A DNA stretch of 64,000 nucleotides from Lithodes maja (Eukaryota; Arthropoda; Malacostraca; Decapoda; Lithodidae). Below the pieces are notes generated by a model. It saw nothing but the letters and a program-made list of their open reading frames with translations. It ran no database searches and was not told where the DNA came from. Shown in pieces: positions 41,645-51,616 of the stretch. Positions within the stretch are counted from its first letter, which is position 1, and each line of letters begins with the position of its first letter. The stretch spans positions 1 to 64,000 of the forward strand of contig JBAKBP010012248.1 in assembly GCA_037953745.1 (NCBI GenBank), read 5' to 3'. The translations under genes and the position numbers were made by a program.

Positions 41645-44600
41645 ATGAACAGCAATTGTATAACCAGCACTATGTCTAATGACTCATCATTTACGGGGGA
41701 GGATAACACGGTACAGCCTAGTAACCAGCAAGTACAACAGATGTTTAGGGAGGGGAGTGTTATAAGTGGAGAGAGGGATGCCCGGGCATTTTTGCAGACA
41801 CCTTTGACCGAACAGCGCCTGCAGGCTATTGATTGTTACGGTCTTCGCTGTTTAGCCACGGTTTTGGGGCGGGACTGTCCTGACAGTTGGCCCAAGAAGA
41901 ATTTGGTGGCATGTTTGTTGGGTGATGGCGATGGGGCGGTGGGTGGAGTGGGGTCTTGGGGGGTTCCCTCCAAGCCTCCATTCCACTCTACCCCTGAGCT
42001 GGGCCCTCAGCCAGCGAGTCTTAGCACGATGCAGCAGGAGGGTTCTCAAGGGCAAGCTGGCTTACCCGTAAACACGTCTCGGTGTGGATCCCCCATTTTG
42101 TGCTCTCCCCCCCCAGGCCTGTCTCCTGAGATGTTATTTCAGCTAGAACTAGCTAAGTTTAAGCTGCAGGAGACTCAGATACAACAGGCTAGTATAGAAC
42201 GGATTAAGCTGCAGGAGACTCAGATACAACAGGCTAGTATAGAACGCATAGAGGTTGCTAGAATCCAAGCCAATCAGGATGCAACCAGGTACCAGGCTGA
42301 AATGGATGTCGAGAAGTCTAGAGTAGAGACCACGGGGCGTCATCTCGGTGGTGGGCACCGGGTTACAGACTCACTTTCGCATTTAATTAAGTTAGTACCC
42401 GCATTTGATGAGACAGCAGTGACTGAGTTTTTTGCTCGTTTCGAAAAGAAGTGTCGTGAGTATGACTGGCCGGAGGTTAAATGGGCAGCATTAGTTTCAT
42501 CACGTCTAGTGGGTAAGGGGTTGAAAGCCTACGATGCACTGTCACTGGACGAGAGTGTAGTGTATGGACTGGTGAAGGAGGCTGTGCTCCGGGCCTACGA
42601 ACTGCAACCCGAAACTTATAGATTGAAGTTCCGTGGCGTGAATAAGAAGAGCGACGTCAGTTTTATGGAGCACGCACGGGACTTAACAGATGCAGGTAAT
42701 AACTGGTTTCGGTCCGAGCACGCAGAGTCGGCTGAGGAAATTAAGCAACTTTTCTATCTGGAACAGTTTTACAAATGTACTGGAACCGATCTAACGCTGA
42801 ACATTAAGGAAAAATGTCCCAAGACAGTAGAGGAGGCTGCCAAGATGGCAGACCTCAGATTATCATTGATTCGTGGTTGCGGTGCCGCTCAGAGGGCTGA
42901 GTCAGGGCAGAAGGGGCGCTATACCCCACCCACCAGAGTTTTCGATAATAACAAATCCTATGACACACATAACCACACTAAATGCATTGCACCTAATAAC
43001 ACCTACAAACACAAGCCTCTCCCGTTTACTAAAGGTCAGGCCCCTTCTTCGCCCGCACAAGGGAAGAAGCCCATTGGGGATGTGAAATGTTACAAATGTC
43101 AGAAGCTAGGCCATTATTCACGTGAGTGCCCTAGTAACACTCCCGCTAAGCCGGTGTCATTGGTTCACAGTATCGGTGTGTCTCTGAAGGCTGCAGCAAC
43201 TGCCCGGGGTAGGTTGTCAGCAGCTGAGGCACACGCGGTAAAGAAGCGTACGGAAGGCTCGACACCTGTCCGGGACACTTTCTGTAACCATCGGGGACAC
43301 GGGTTTGTGAGCTGGGGGAGTGAACTACGGAGGGTTGACTTGCTGAGGGATACGGGGGCTTCGCAAACTTTGTTGAGGAACTTCACAGGGAAACCGATAA
43401 ATGCGGCCAGAGTTGTTGTGGTGCAGGGTATAAATGCTACGAGGTCATACCCACTTGTGAGGTTGGAGTTGAGAGTGGGAGAGGTGTGCAGGGAGCTGGA
43501 TGTAGGGATCGTTGAGTGTTTGCCAGTTGAGGGCGTCGACCTTCTTCTCGGCAACGACTTTGCGGTGCCCACTTCCGGGACTCCACCCTTAGTCGTTGCC
43601 GAGAGGGCGGCCGACGTGGATGGTGAGAATCGGGAATGGGTTGGGAGGTGCCAACAGGATGAGATGGCCTGTGTGGTAACCCGATCTCGCTCTGCGGCTC
43701 CTGCACAGCCTAGCACTCAACCTCGGGGACAGTGGAGGAAGGATCAGGAGAAGGTTGCTAAGGGCAGGAAAAGGGACATTGATTCTGCTGCACTTCTCGG
43801 TGATTCGGTACTTGGACCTATAATAAACACGGGAGTTGACTCTGGCCCAGATATGGTGTGTAACAAGGCAGAGTTGGGTAAGACTTCGCGTGAGGCAAGA
43901 GCTGTAGCGAGAGCCACTAAGGCAGTAGAGCCTACTAGCCGGGGTAATGTCTTATTACAAAACCATCTTGATGCATTGACGCCCAGGGACATTAGTGAGC
44001 AGCAGCTGCAAGACGCTAGCTTAGCTCGTTATAGCAATGGTGCCATAGAGTTGGAGGAAGATGGGGATGCGAAGCCGGGAGATTTCTTTAGGCTCAACAG
44101 GATATTGTACCGCAGATTTCTAGACCCCAAATCGAAGTGGGAGGGCGGTGCGAGGGTAGTAGACCAGGTGGTTGTTCCAAATAAGTATAGAGAGTCCTTA
44201 TTGTGTCTGGCGCATGATGTGCCGGTGGCGGGTCATTTGGGGGTAACAAAAACATTGGCGGCATTGGGCAGGTTTTCCTGGTGGCCTGGGGTCAAGGCTG
44301 ATGTCTGTGCATGGGTGGCTGGGTGTGCGACCTGCCAGACAACGGGGAAGCCTAACCAGACAATCCCGAAGGCACCTTTGTTTCCCATACCTGTCACCGG
44401 GCCTCCGTTCAGCAAAGTTGTAGTAGATTTGGTTGGCCCTTTCCCGCCTACTAGTAGTGGCAATAAATTCCTGTTGACAATCATGGATGTGGCTACGAGA
44501 TACCCGGACGCATACCCCATGAGAAACGGCTCGGCAAAGGCAGTTGTTAAAAACTTATTATTGTTCTGTTCCCGTTATGGATTTCCACGTGAGGTGCAGT

Positions 44601-46789
44601 CAGACCAGGGGAGCAATTTTACATCCAAATTGTTCAAGCAAACCCTTCAGTTGCACGGTATATGTTCTGTAGTGTCGTCAGCCTACCATCCCGAGAGTCA
44701 GGGAGTCTTGGAGCGGTGGCACTCGACCCTGAAGAGTATGCTACGCTGTTACTGTGCAGAACATGACACTGATTGGGATTTGGGTCTGCCGTATGTTCTG
44801 TTCGCTGCACGTGAAGTCCCAGGAGAGAGCCTGGGGTTCAGTCCAAATCAACTAGTCTTTGGCCATAATGTGAGAGGACCTTTAAGTATGGTGAAAGAGA
44901 TCTGGGAGGGCGAAGAGAAGCCGGGGTCTGTACTTAAATATATCCTTGAGAGCCGGGAGAGACTTATAGGTTGCATGGCAGCGGCAGGTAATAACTTGGT
45001 TAATGCACAGGCGGTCATGAAGCACCAGTATGACGCCAAGGTGAAGCTTCGGGAGTTTTCGGTGGGTCAGGAGGTAATGTTGCTTTTACCTTTGCCTGGA
45101 CACCCCCTTTCTGCCAAGTTCATTGGGCCGTATGTGGTGGCTAAGAAACTGTCCGACCTTGATTATCTCGTTGCAACACCTGACCGTAGAAAAAAACATC
45201 AGTTATGTCATGTTAACCTCATGAAAGAGTATGTGAGACGCCCCTCAGAGCCTCTCACTGTCCCTGTGCTGGCCTGCAGCGGCCAGGGTGGAGAAGGAGG
45301 TGGGGACAGTCATGCTGCTGAGGAGGATAGCTGGGACTGTGTCATTTCCGCGGAACAGTGGGTGGGGAATACTGAACAAGAGGCTAGGCAAGCTGTAAGT
45401 CACCTGCCTGAGCACCAGGGTGCTGCTGTCCTAGGCCTGTTCAGGTCATACCCCTCTGTTTTCGCCGAACACCCAGGTCTCACTACTCAGGTAACGCACG
45501 ACGTGGACGTCGGTGATAATGTGCCCTTCAAGTCAGTGCCCTACCGTGTGCCCCCGGTAAAGTTGCCAGCTTTACGGGAGGAGTTAAAGTACATGGTTGA
45601 GAGAGGGATGATCACTGAAGGTTATGTGAAGTGGACATCACCCGTCACGTTGCAGCCAAAACCTGACGGCAAGGTGCGGTTCTGCATAGATTTTCGTAGG
45701 CTAAATGGCTTGACCACTACCAACCCTTACCCTTTGCCTCGAGTTGACGACAGCGTGGACAAGATAGGGAATGCAAAGTACCTTACTAAAATTGATCTTG
45801 TAAAAGGCTATTGGCAAGTACCCCTGTCGGACCGAGCTAAGCAAGTTTGTGGTTTTGTGGTAGATGGCAAGACCTACCAATGTAACGTAATGCCTTATGG
45901 GCTTAAGAACGCACCTGCCACGTTTCAGAACCTGATGAACGATATTTGTGACGAAATCCCTAACTGCACGGTCTACCTTGATGACGTGATAGTGTATGAT
46001 GACAATTTTGAAAATCACCTAAGGCACTTAGAGACCCTGTTTGGGAAGTTGCACGATGCTGGGCTGGTGGTGAACCTGAGGAAGTGCGAGTTTGTAAAGG
46101 CTACTGTGCAGTATCTTGGCTTCGTGGTCGGGTTAGGCCGGGTGTGCCCCCCCCTGAGCAAGATACAGGCTATCAATATGTTTCCCAGGCCCACCACTAA
46201 GCGCCAGGTCATGCGGTTCCTAGGTATGATAGGCTATTATAGGCGCTTCATCCGGGGATACTCTACTGTCTTAGCACCGTTAACTGATCTACTGTCGAAG
46301 TCAGTGAAGTTCTGTTGGGCTGCGGAGTGTCAGAGGGCTTTCGACCTAGTCAAGCACCTGCTGTGTACACATCCGATTTTGAGAGCCCCAGACTTCTCCA
46401 GGAGTTTTCAGCTGGCGACTGATGCCAGCGGTGTGGGTGCCGGGGCAGTGTTACTGCAGACTGATTCCGAGGGCTTGGAACACCCAGTGAGCTTCTTTTC
46501 TCGCAAGTTTAATTCGGCACAAAGGAATTACTCGACTATAGAGAAGGAGCTTCTTGCTATCGTTTTGTCGCTCAAACATTTCGAAGTTTATGTTCCAGCC
46601 TACGGCCCGGTAGTGACGATTTATACGGACCATCATCCCTTGAAATTCCTAAATCAGTTTCACAATCGGAATATGCGGTTGACCAGGTGGTCCCTAATGC
46701 TCCAAGAGTATAATCTCAACATTCAGCATATTGCCGGGAGTGAGAACGTGATAGCAGATTGTCTATCAAGGGTTGATGATCCAGGATAG
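41645..46789 (+). CDS. Gag-Pol polyprotein of element C (1,714 aa, intact)
   Basis: A complete family 1 polyprotein in one frame. Approximate residues: coiled coil 165-220, with a 15-residue unit (KLQETQIQQASIERI) present twice in tandem; SCAN-like capsid 320-405; CCHC knuckle at 481; protease DTGAS at 568; integrase His pair 856-863 and catalytic D, D, E near 926, 985 and 1021; GPY module near 1160; RT FCIDFRRLNG at 1345 and YLDDVIV at 1443; RNase H Asp residues near 1595 and 1660, and the ADCLSR end. Integrase lies before RT. The 13-residue difference from A is due to the coiled coil. All catalytic residues that I can check are present, so the protein could be functional. Gag and Pol are fused without a recoding signal. 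Confidence 0.95.
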   Translation: MNSNCITSTMSNDSSFTGEDNTVQPSNQQVQQMFREGSVISGERDARAFLQTPLTEQRLQAIDCYGLRCLATVLGRDCPDSWPKKNLVACLLGDGDGAVGGVGSWGVPSKPPFHSTPELGPQPASLSTMQQEGSQGQAGLPVNTSRCGSPILCSPPPGLSPEMLFQLELAKFKLQETQIQQASIERIKLQETQIQQASIERIEVARIQANQDATRYQAEMDVEKSRVETTGRHLGGGHRVTDSLSHLIKLVPAFDETAVTEFFARFEKKCREYDWPEVKWAALVSSRLVGKGLKAYDALSLDESVVYGLVKEAVLRAYELQPETYRLKFRGVNKKSDVSFMEHARDLTDAGNNWFRSEHAESAEEIKQLFYLEQFYKCTGTDLTLNIKEKCPKTVEEAAKMADLRLSLIRGCGAAQRAESGQKGRYTPPTRVFDNNKSYDTHNHTKCIAPNNTYKHKPLPFTKGQAPSSPAQGKKPIGDVKCYKCQKLGHYSRECPSNTPAKPVSLVHSIGVSLKAAATARGRLSAAEAHAVKKRTEGSTPVRDTFCNHRGHGFVSWGSELRRVDLLRDTGASQTLLRNFTGKPINAARVVVVQGINATRSYPLVRLELRVGEVCRELDVGIVECLPVEGVDLLLGNDFAVPTSGTPPLVVAERAADVDGENREWVGRCQQDEMACVVTRSRSAAPAQPSTQPRGQWRKDQEKVAKGRKRDIDSAALLGDSVLGPIINTGVDSGPDMVCNKAELGKTSREARAVARATKAVEPTSRGNVLLQNHLDALTPRDISEQQLQDASLARYSNGAIELEEDGDAKPGDFFRLNRILYRRFLDPKSKWEGGARVVDQVVVPNKYRESLLCLAHDVPVAGHLGVTKTLAALGRFSWWPGVKADVCAWVAGCATCQTTGKPNQTIPKAPLFPIPVTGPPFSKVVVDLVGPFPPTSSGNKFLLTIMDVATRYPDAYPMRNGSAKAVVKNLLLFCSRYGFPREVQSDQGSNFTSKLFKQTLQLHGICSVVSSAYHPESQGVLERWHSTLKSMLRCYCAEHDTDWDLGLPYVLFAAREVPGESLGFSPNQLVFGHNVRGPLSMVKEIWEGEEKPGSVLKYILESRERLIGCMAAAGNNLVNAQAVMKHQYDAKVKLREFSVGQEVMLLLPLPGHPLSAKFIGPYVVAKKLSDLDYLVATPDRRKKHQLCHVNLMKEYVRRPSEPLTVPVLACSGQGGEGGGDSHAAEEDSWDCVISAEQWVGNTEQEARQAVSHLPEHQGAAVLGLFRSYPSVFAEHPGLTTQVTHDVDVGDNVPFKSVPYRVPPVKLPALREELKYMVERGMITEGYVKWTSPVTLQPKPDGKVRFCIDFRRLNGLTTTNPYPLPRVDDSVDKIGNAKYLTKIDLVKGYWQVPLSDRAKQVCGFVVDGKTYQCNVMPYGLKNAPATFQNLMNDICDEIPNCTVYLDDVIVYDDNFENHLRHLETLFGKLHDAGLVVNLRKCEFVKATVQYLGFVVGLGRVCPPLSKIQAINMFPRPTTKRQVMRFLGMIGYYRRFIRGYSTVLAPLTDLLSKSVKFCWAAECQRAFDLVKHLLCTHPILRAPDFSRSFQLATDASGVGAGAVLLQTDSEGLEHPVSFFSRKFNSAQRNYSTIEKELLAIVLSLKHFEVYVPAYGPVVTIYTDHHPLKFLNQFHNRNMRLTRWSLMLQEYNLNIQHIAGSENVIADCLSRVDDPG

Positions 46790-47070
46790 TCGTGCACGGT
46801 GTGTGGGTTGAGCAGGAGTAAAATTAGGCTATCATAACGCCGTCCAAAAAGATTATAAAACAATAAAATAAACGAGAAATTTTTTTTTTAGTTTTGTAAG
46901 TCTTTATTGTTGTAGCATGATGCATGCGATATTGTGTTTTATGTATAATTCACACTTCAGTTGTTGTGCACCTTTTGCAATTAGTGGCAGCTAAGGGTAG
47001 CAGGTCGGTTGGTTGCCTGTCAGATTTTGATAATGCTTCTAAGGTCGATTATCTAAAATCTTGGGGGGGC
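46790..47070 (+). other. 3' untranslated region and polypurine tract of element C
   Basis: 281 bp. AATAAA occurs near 46862, and the G7 tract ends one base before the LTR at 47071. No coding sequence beyond gag-pol. Confidence 0.7.
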
Positions 47071-48889
47071 TGTGACGCACCCAGTGCGTGGCAACGCAAC
47101 CTGATTGTACTCCTTGGTACTCCACTGTACCGCCACTGTGCGGTACCTCTGTACCGCTGTACCGTGCTGGCTGCCTATATTGAGTGTGACAACGTATAAC
47201 TATGTTCTTTGTATCTCTGCAAAGGTCTCGCCATGTGCTAACCAGTGGTGGGTTTTGTTTTAAGCCATGTCGAGACCTTCCATTTAATATGTAGTATCAA
47301 TAGAGAAGTTGATAGCTAAGACAATGGGAGTTCAGAGAGAGAGAGTGAGTTAGTTTTCAGAGCGAGAGGGTAGCAATGCGCCACACTGCCGGGGGGGTGG
47401 TTGCCAGACGTATGGACCGGTTGGCAGCCTTGCGCTTATAGCTAGGCGCGACAGGGTTGGTAGTCCATTGCCGCCTGCCTATGCTGCCTGGGCTGCCCAT
47501 GTTGTCGTACTGCACATTGCCTGGAGGCTCGCTGTGTGTTCCATGATCAGGTTGCCTAGAACCTTTGAGATTCTAACATCCCTTGCCCTCTCTCCCAACT
47601 TCTCACGGTTGCACTCTTTCTCTCTGACGACATTACTCTCATTTCATTCTTCTCTCTATTTAAATGCATAACCTTCCCTTGAGGTCCTAAAGGAGTTTCA
47701 GCACTCACCTCTCGTATTACTCTTAGGACAAGCATATATTTACATGTATTAGATTTAAGGGGTTAATGTGAACAGCGATCTTCTTGATGAGGATAGTTGG
47801 TGAACGTTCTACATGTTCACGAGTTATATGCCCCGCTCATCATCCAATTTGTGACTAGACTGGTGCCATGTGTAAGAGCCCGACCATGCCCAGGAGTTGT
47901 CTGTAGAGGGACGAGGACTTAGCCTTGATTTGCATACCGAGCCAGGAGCGAGTGTAGTACCAGAGACTACAGCTCGCTCGTAGTGCCGGTATAGTAGAGT
48001 AACGTAATTTATCTGTCCTTGTGTTCTCTACAGTCTTTTCCTGGGTTCTCGCTTTCGGTGCTGGGACTCGTTGTTCCTGTGACTTGGCCTGCTAGCTAGA
48101 ACACATGGGGATGATGAGTGGGATATATCTTTATTTTACTATGCATTGCAGCTCTCTTTAAGTTTATGTATGTAACACTTTACAATACACATTACTCACA
48201 CACAAGACAACACTATTAATACTTTCATGTATCAATTAACTGCACTGTCGTTTTGCTGCTGTGTCCGGAGTTCTGTTGCGTAGGGCGCATACGGACTCAG
48301 AGGGGAGACAGAGTGAGAGAAGCGAAGTAGCCTATGCGGTAGTAGGCTACCGGCGCAGTACTGTTGCCTGCAACCTTTTAGTTATTCCAAGTATAGATTC
48401 ATTCTTATAATAAGTGACTACTATTTATGTTCCTTCCATGTGTATTATTAGGTATCTACTGGATCATGAACATCTTGTATGCTACATGCTAGTGCATGTT
48501 AGTAGGGGACAGTTATTCTAGTGCACGCGCTTTCAAGTAAGCGTGTACATTTGTCATTTAGCATTTCACTGTCATACCTTTAGCCTGCTTCTATTCTACA
48601 TTATTAGAGGCTTAATATTAACGTAGTTTCTTGAGTATTGCATTTCTTTAGTAATAACGTAACCTATAAATGTCTGAGGGAGTTTAGCCTCATAGCCTAC
48701 CCCTGTTGTACACTTTCGCCGAGTTAAGGTACCTCGTTACCATAGACGATAACTCTGTAGGGCGTTGGTGCTTTTGTTGTCTGGAGCATATAGTATTTGG
48801 GACTGGAATCGAGCGTGTCGTTGTCACATAAGCCATTTCTGTCCTACGATCAAGAATCCCGAATATGTATTGCCGATCCAGCCGTAACA
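47071..48889 (+). repeat. 3' LTR of element C (B-like subtype)
   Basis: 1,819 bp, TGTGACGC to CCGTAACA. The GC-rich block is of the CCACTGTGCGGTACC type, matching B's LTRs rather than C's 5' LTR. The last base abuts ATATGGTGTTG, the start of a satellite monomer. Confidence 0.92.
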
Positions 48890-49370
48890 ATATGGTGTTG
48901 TACTGGCCTTATAGACGGGTTAACACATTAAAGTAGTCAGTCCGTGTAGGTGTTAATATGGTGTTCTACTGGCCTTATAGACGGGTTAACTCATTAAAGT
49001 AGTCAGTCTGTGTAGAAGGTGTTAATATGGTGTTGTACTGGCCTTATAGATGGGTTAACACATTAATGTAGTCAGACTGTGAAGAAGGTGTTAATATGGT
49101 GTTGTACTGACCTTATAGACGGGTTAACACATTAAAGTAGTCAGTCCGTGTAGTAGGTGTTAATATGGTGCTGTACTGGCCTTATAGACGGGTTAGCACA
49201 TTAAAATAGTCAGTCCGTGTAGAAGGTGTTAATATGGTGTTGTACTGGCCTTATAGACGGGTTAACACATCAAAGTAGTCAGTCCGTGTAGAAGGTGTTA
49301 ATATGGTGTTGTACTGGCCTTATAGACGGGTTAACACATTAAAGTAGTCAGTCCGTGTAGAAGGTTTTAA

Positions 49371-49597
49371 CCCCTTCATACTCATATGACGCAGAGGTTG
49401 CCAGATTAGCAATAAGAAATAGAGTTCTCTCTCTCTTATAATTACCTCTCCAAAATTAGTTTTCTGCCCACAGCTAACTCAAAGACAAATGCAGAGGTTG
49501 AAGTAACTAAACTAAAGGTTTCTAAATACCCCTGATGGTAACAAAGGCTTTAAAGTATCCCTAATCGGCTCAAAATCGCGTCATATGACGGAGACGG
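49371..49597. mobile_element. TTAA-flanked MITE-like element M1, copy 1
   Basis: A 227-bp non-coding insert flanked by TTAA (49367-49370 and 49598-49601), the target duplication typical of piggyBac-type transposons. The imperfect inverted ends begin CCCCTTCATACTCATATGACGC and, from the right, CCGTCTCCGTCATATGACGC. No transposase, so it is non-autonomous. Confidence 0.8.
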
Positions 49598-51389
49598 TTA
49601 ATATGGTGTTATACTGGCCATATAGACGGGTTAACACATTAAAGTAGTCAGTGCGTGTAGGTGTTAATATGGTGTTGTACTGGCCTTATAGACGGGTTAA
49701 CACATAAAAGTAGTCAGTCCATATAGAAGGTGTTAATATGGTGTTGTACTGGCCTTATAGATGGGTTAACACATTAAAGTAGTCAGTCCGTGTAGAAGGT
49801 GTTAATATGGTGTTGTACTGGCCTTATTGACGGGTTACCACATTAATGTAGTCAGTCCGTGTAGAAGGTGTTAATATGGAGTTATACTGGCCTTATAGAC
49901 GGGTTAACACATTAAACTAGTCAGTCCCTGTAGAAGGTGTTAATATGGTGTTGTGCTGGCTTTATAGACAGGTTAACACATTAAAGTAGTCAGTCCGTGT
50001 AGAAGGTGTTAATATAGAGTTGTACTGGCCTTATAGACGGGTTAACACATTAAAGTAGTCAGTCCCCGTAGAAGGTGTTAATATGGTGTTGTACAGGCTT
50101 TATAGACAGGTTAACACATTAAAGTAGTCAGTTCGTGTAGAAGGTGTTAATATGGTGTTGTACTGGCCTTATAGACGGTTTAACACATTAAAGTATTCAG
50201 TCCGTGTAGAAGGTGTTAATATGGTGTTGTACTGGCCTTATAGACGGGTTAACACATTAAAGTAGTCAGTCCGTGTAGAAGGTGTTAATATGATGTTGTA
50301 CTGGCCTTATAGACGGGTTAACACATTAAAGTAGTCAGTCCGTGTAGAAGGTGTTAATATGGTGTTGTACTGGCCTTATAGACGGGTTAACACCTTAAAG
50401 TAGTCAGTCCGTGTAGAAAGTGTTAATATGGTGTTGTACTGGCCTTATAGATGGGTTAACACATTAAAGTAGTCAGCCTGTGAGGAAGGCGTTAATATGG
50501 TGTTGTACTGGCCTTATAGACAGGTTGACACATTAAAGTAGTCAGCCTGTGTAGAAGGTGTTAATATGGTGTTGTACTGGCCTTATAGACGGGTTAACAC
50601 ATTGAAGTAGTCAGTCCATGTAGAAGGTGTTAATATGGTGTTGTACTGGCCTTATAGACGGGTTAACACATTAAAGTAGTCAGCCGGTGTAGAAGGTGTT
50701 AATATGGTGTTGTACTGGCCTTATAGACGAGTTAACACATTAAAGTAGTCAGCCTGTGTAGAAGGTGTTAATATGGTGTTGTACTGGCCTTATAGACGGG
50801 TTAACACATTAAAGTAGTCAGTCTGTGTAGAAGGTGTTAATATGGTGTTGTACTGGCCTTATAGATGGGTTAATACATTAAAGTAGTCAGTCCATGTAGA
50901 AGGTGTTAATATGGTGTTGTAGTGGCCTTATAGACGGATTAACACATGAAAGTAGTCAGTCCGTGTAGGTGTTAATATGGTGTTCTCCTGGCCTTATAGA
51001 CGGGTTAACTCATTAAAGTAGTCAGTCTGTGTAGAAGGTGTTAATATGGTGTTGTACTGGCCTTATAGACGGGTTAACACATTAACGTAGTCAGTCTGTG
51101 TAGAAGGTGTTAATATGGTGTTGTACTGGCCTTATAGACGGGTTAACACATTAAAGTAGTCAGTCCGTGTAGAAGGTGTTAATATGGTGTTGTACTGGCC
51201 TTATGGACGGGTTAGCACATTAAAATAGTCAGTCCGTGTAGAAGGTGTTAATATGGTGTTGTACTGGCCTTAAAGACGGGTTAACACATTAAAATAGTCA
51301 GTCCGTGTAAAAGGTGTTAATATGGTGATGTACTGGCCTTATAGACGGGTTAACACATTAAAGTAGTCAGTCCCTGTAGAAGGTTTTAA

Positions 51390-51616
51390 CCCCTTCATAC
51401 TCATATGATGCAGAGGTTGCCAGATTAGCAATAAGAAATAGAGTTCTCTCACTCTTATAATTACCTCTCCAAAATTAGTTTTCAGCCCACAGCTAACTCA
51501 AAGACAAATGCAGAGGTTGAAGTAACTAAACTAGGGGTTTCTAAATACCCCTGATGGTAACAAAGGCTTTAAAGTATCCCTAATCGGCTCAAAATCGCGT
51601 CATATGTCGGAGACGG
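51390..51616. mobile_element. TTAA-flanked MITE-like element M1, copy 2
   Basis: 227 bp, the same length and nearly the same sequence as copy 1, with TTAA at 51386-51389 and 51617-51620. The flanking satellite monomers carry the same variants as those beside copy 1, so it arose by duplication of array plus element rather than by a new insertion. Confidence 0.8.

Larger units (their letters stand above)
39583..48889 (+). mobile_element. Element C: family 1 retrotransposon, complete by length
   Basis: 9,307 bp with two 1,819-bp LTRs (39583-41401, 47071-48889), primer binding site, an intact gag-pol of 1,714 codons and a polypurine tract. However, the two LTRs are not a matching pair: they differ at many positions in the first ~320 bp. 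The flanks (CCTG left, ATAT right) show no target duplication. The right LTR ends directly at the first satellite monomer. The whole may be recombinant, or the left junction may be an assembly join. Confidence 0.88.

Noticed and set aside
41645..46789. Chromodomain at the integrase C-terminus
   Set aside because: After the GPY module the sequence passes into an acidic linker and then RT; no chromodomain aromatic cage pattern is visible.
46790..47070. Envelope gene that would make family 1 a retrovirus-like element
   Set aside because: Only 281 bp lie between RNase H and the LTR, with no signal peptide or membrane segment; these are retrotransposons, not endogenous retroviruses with envelope.
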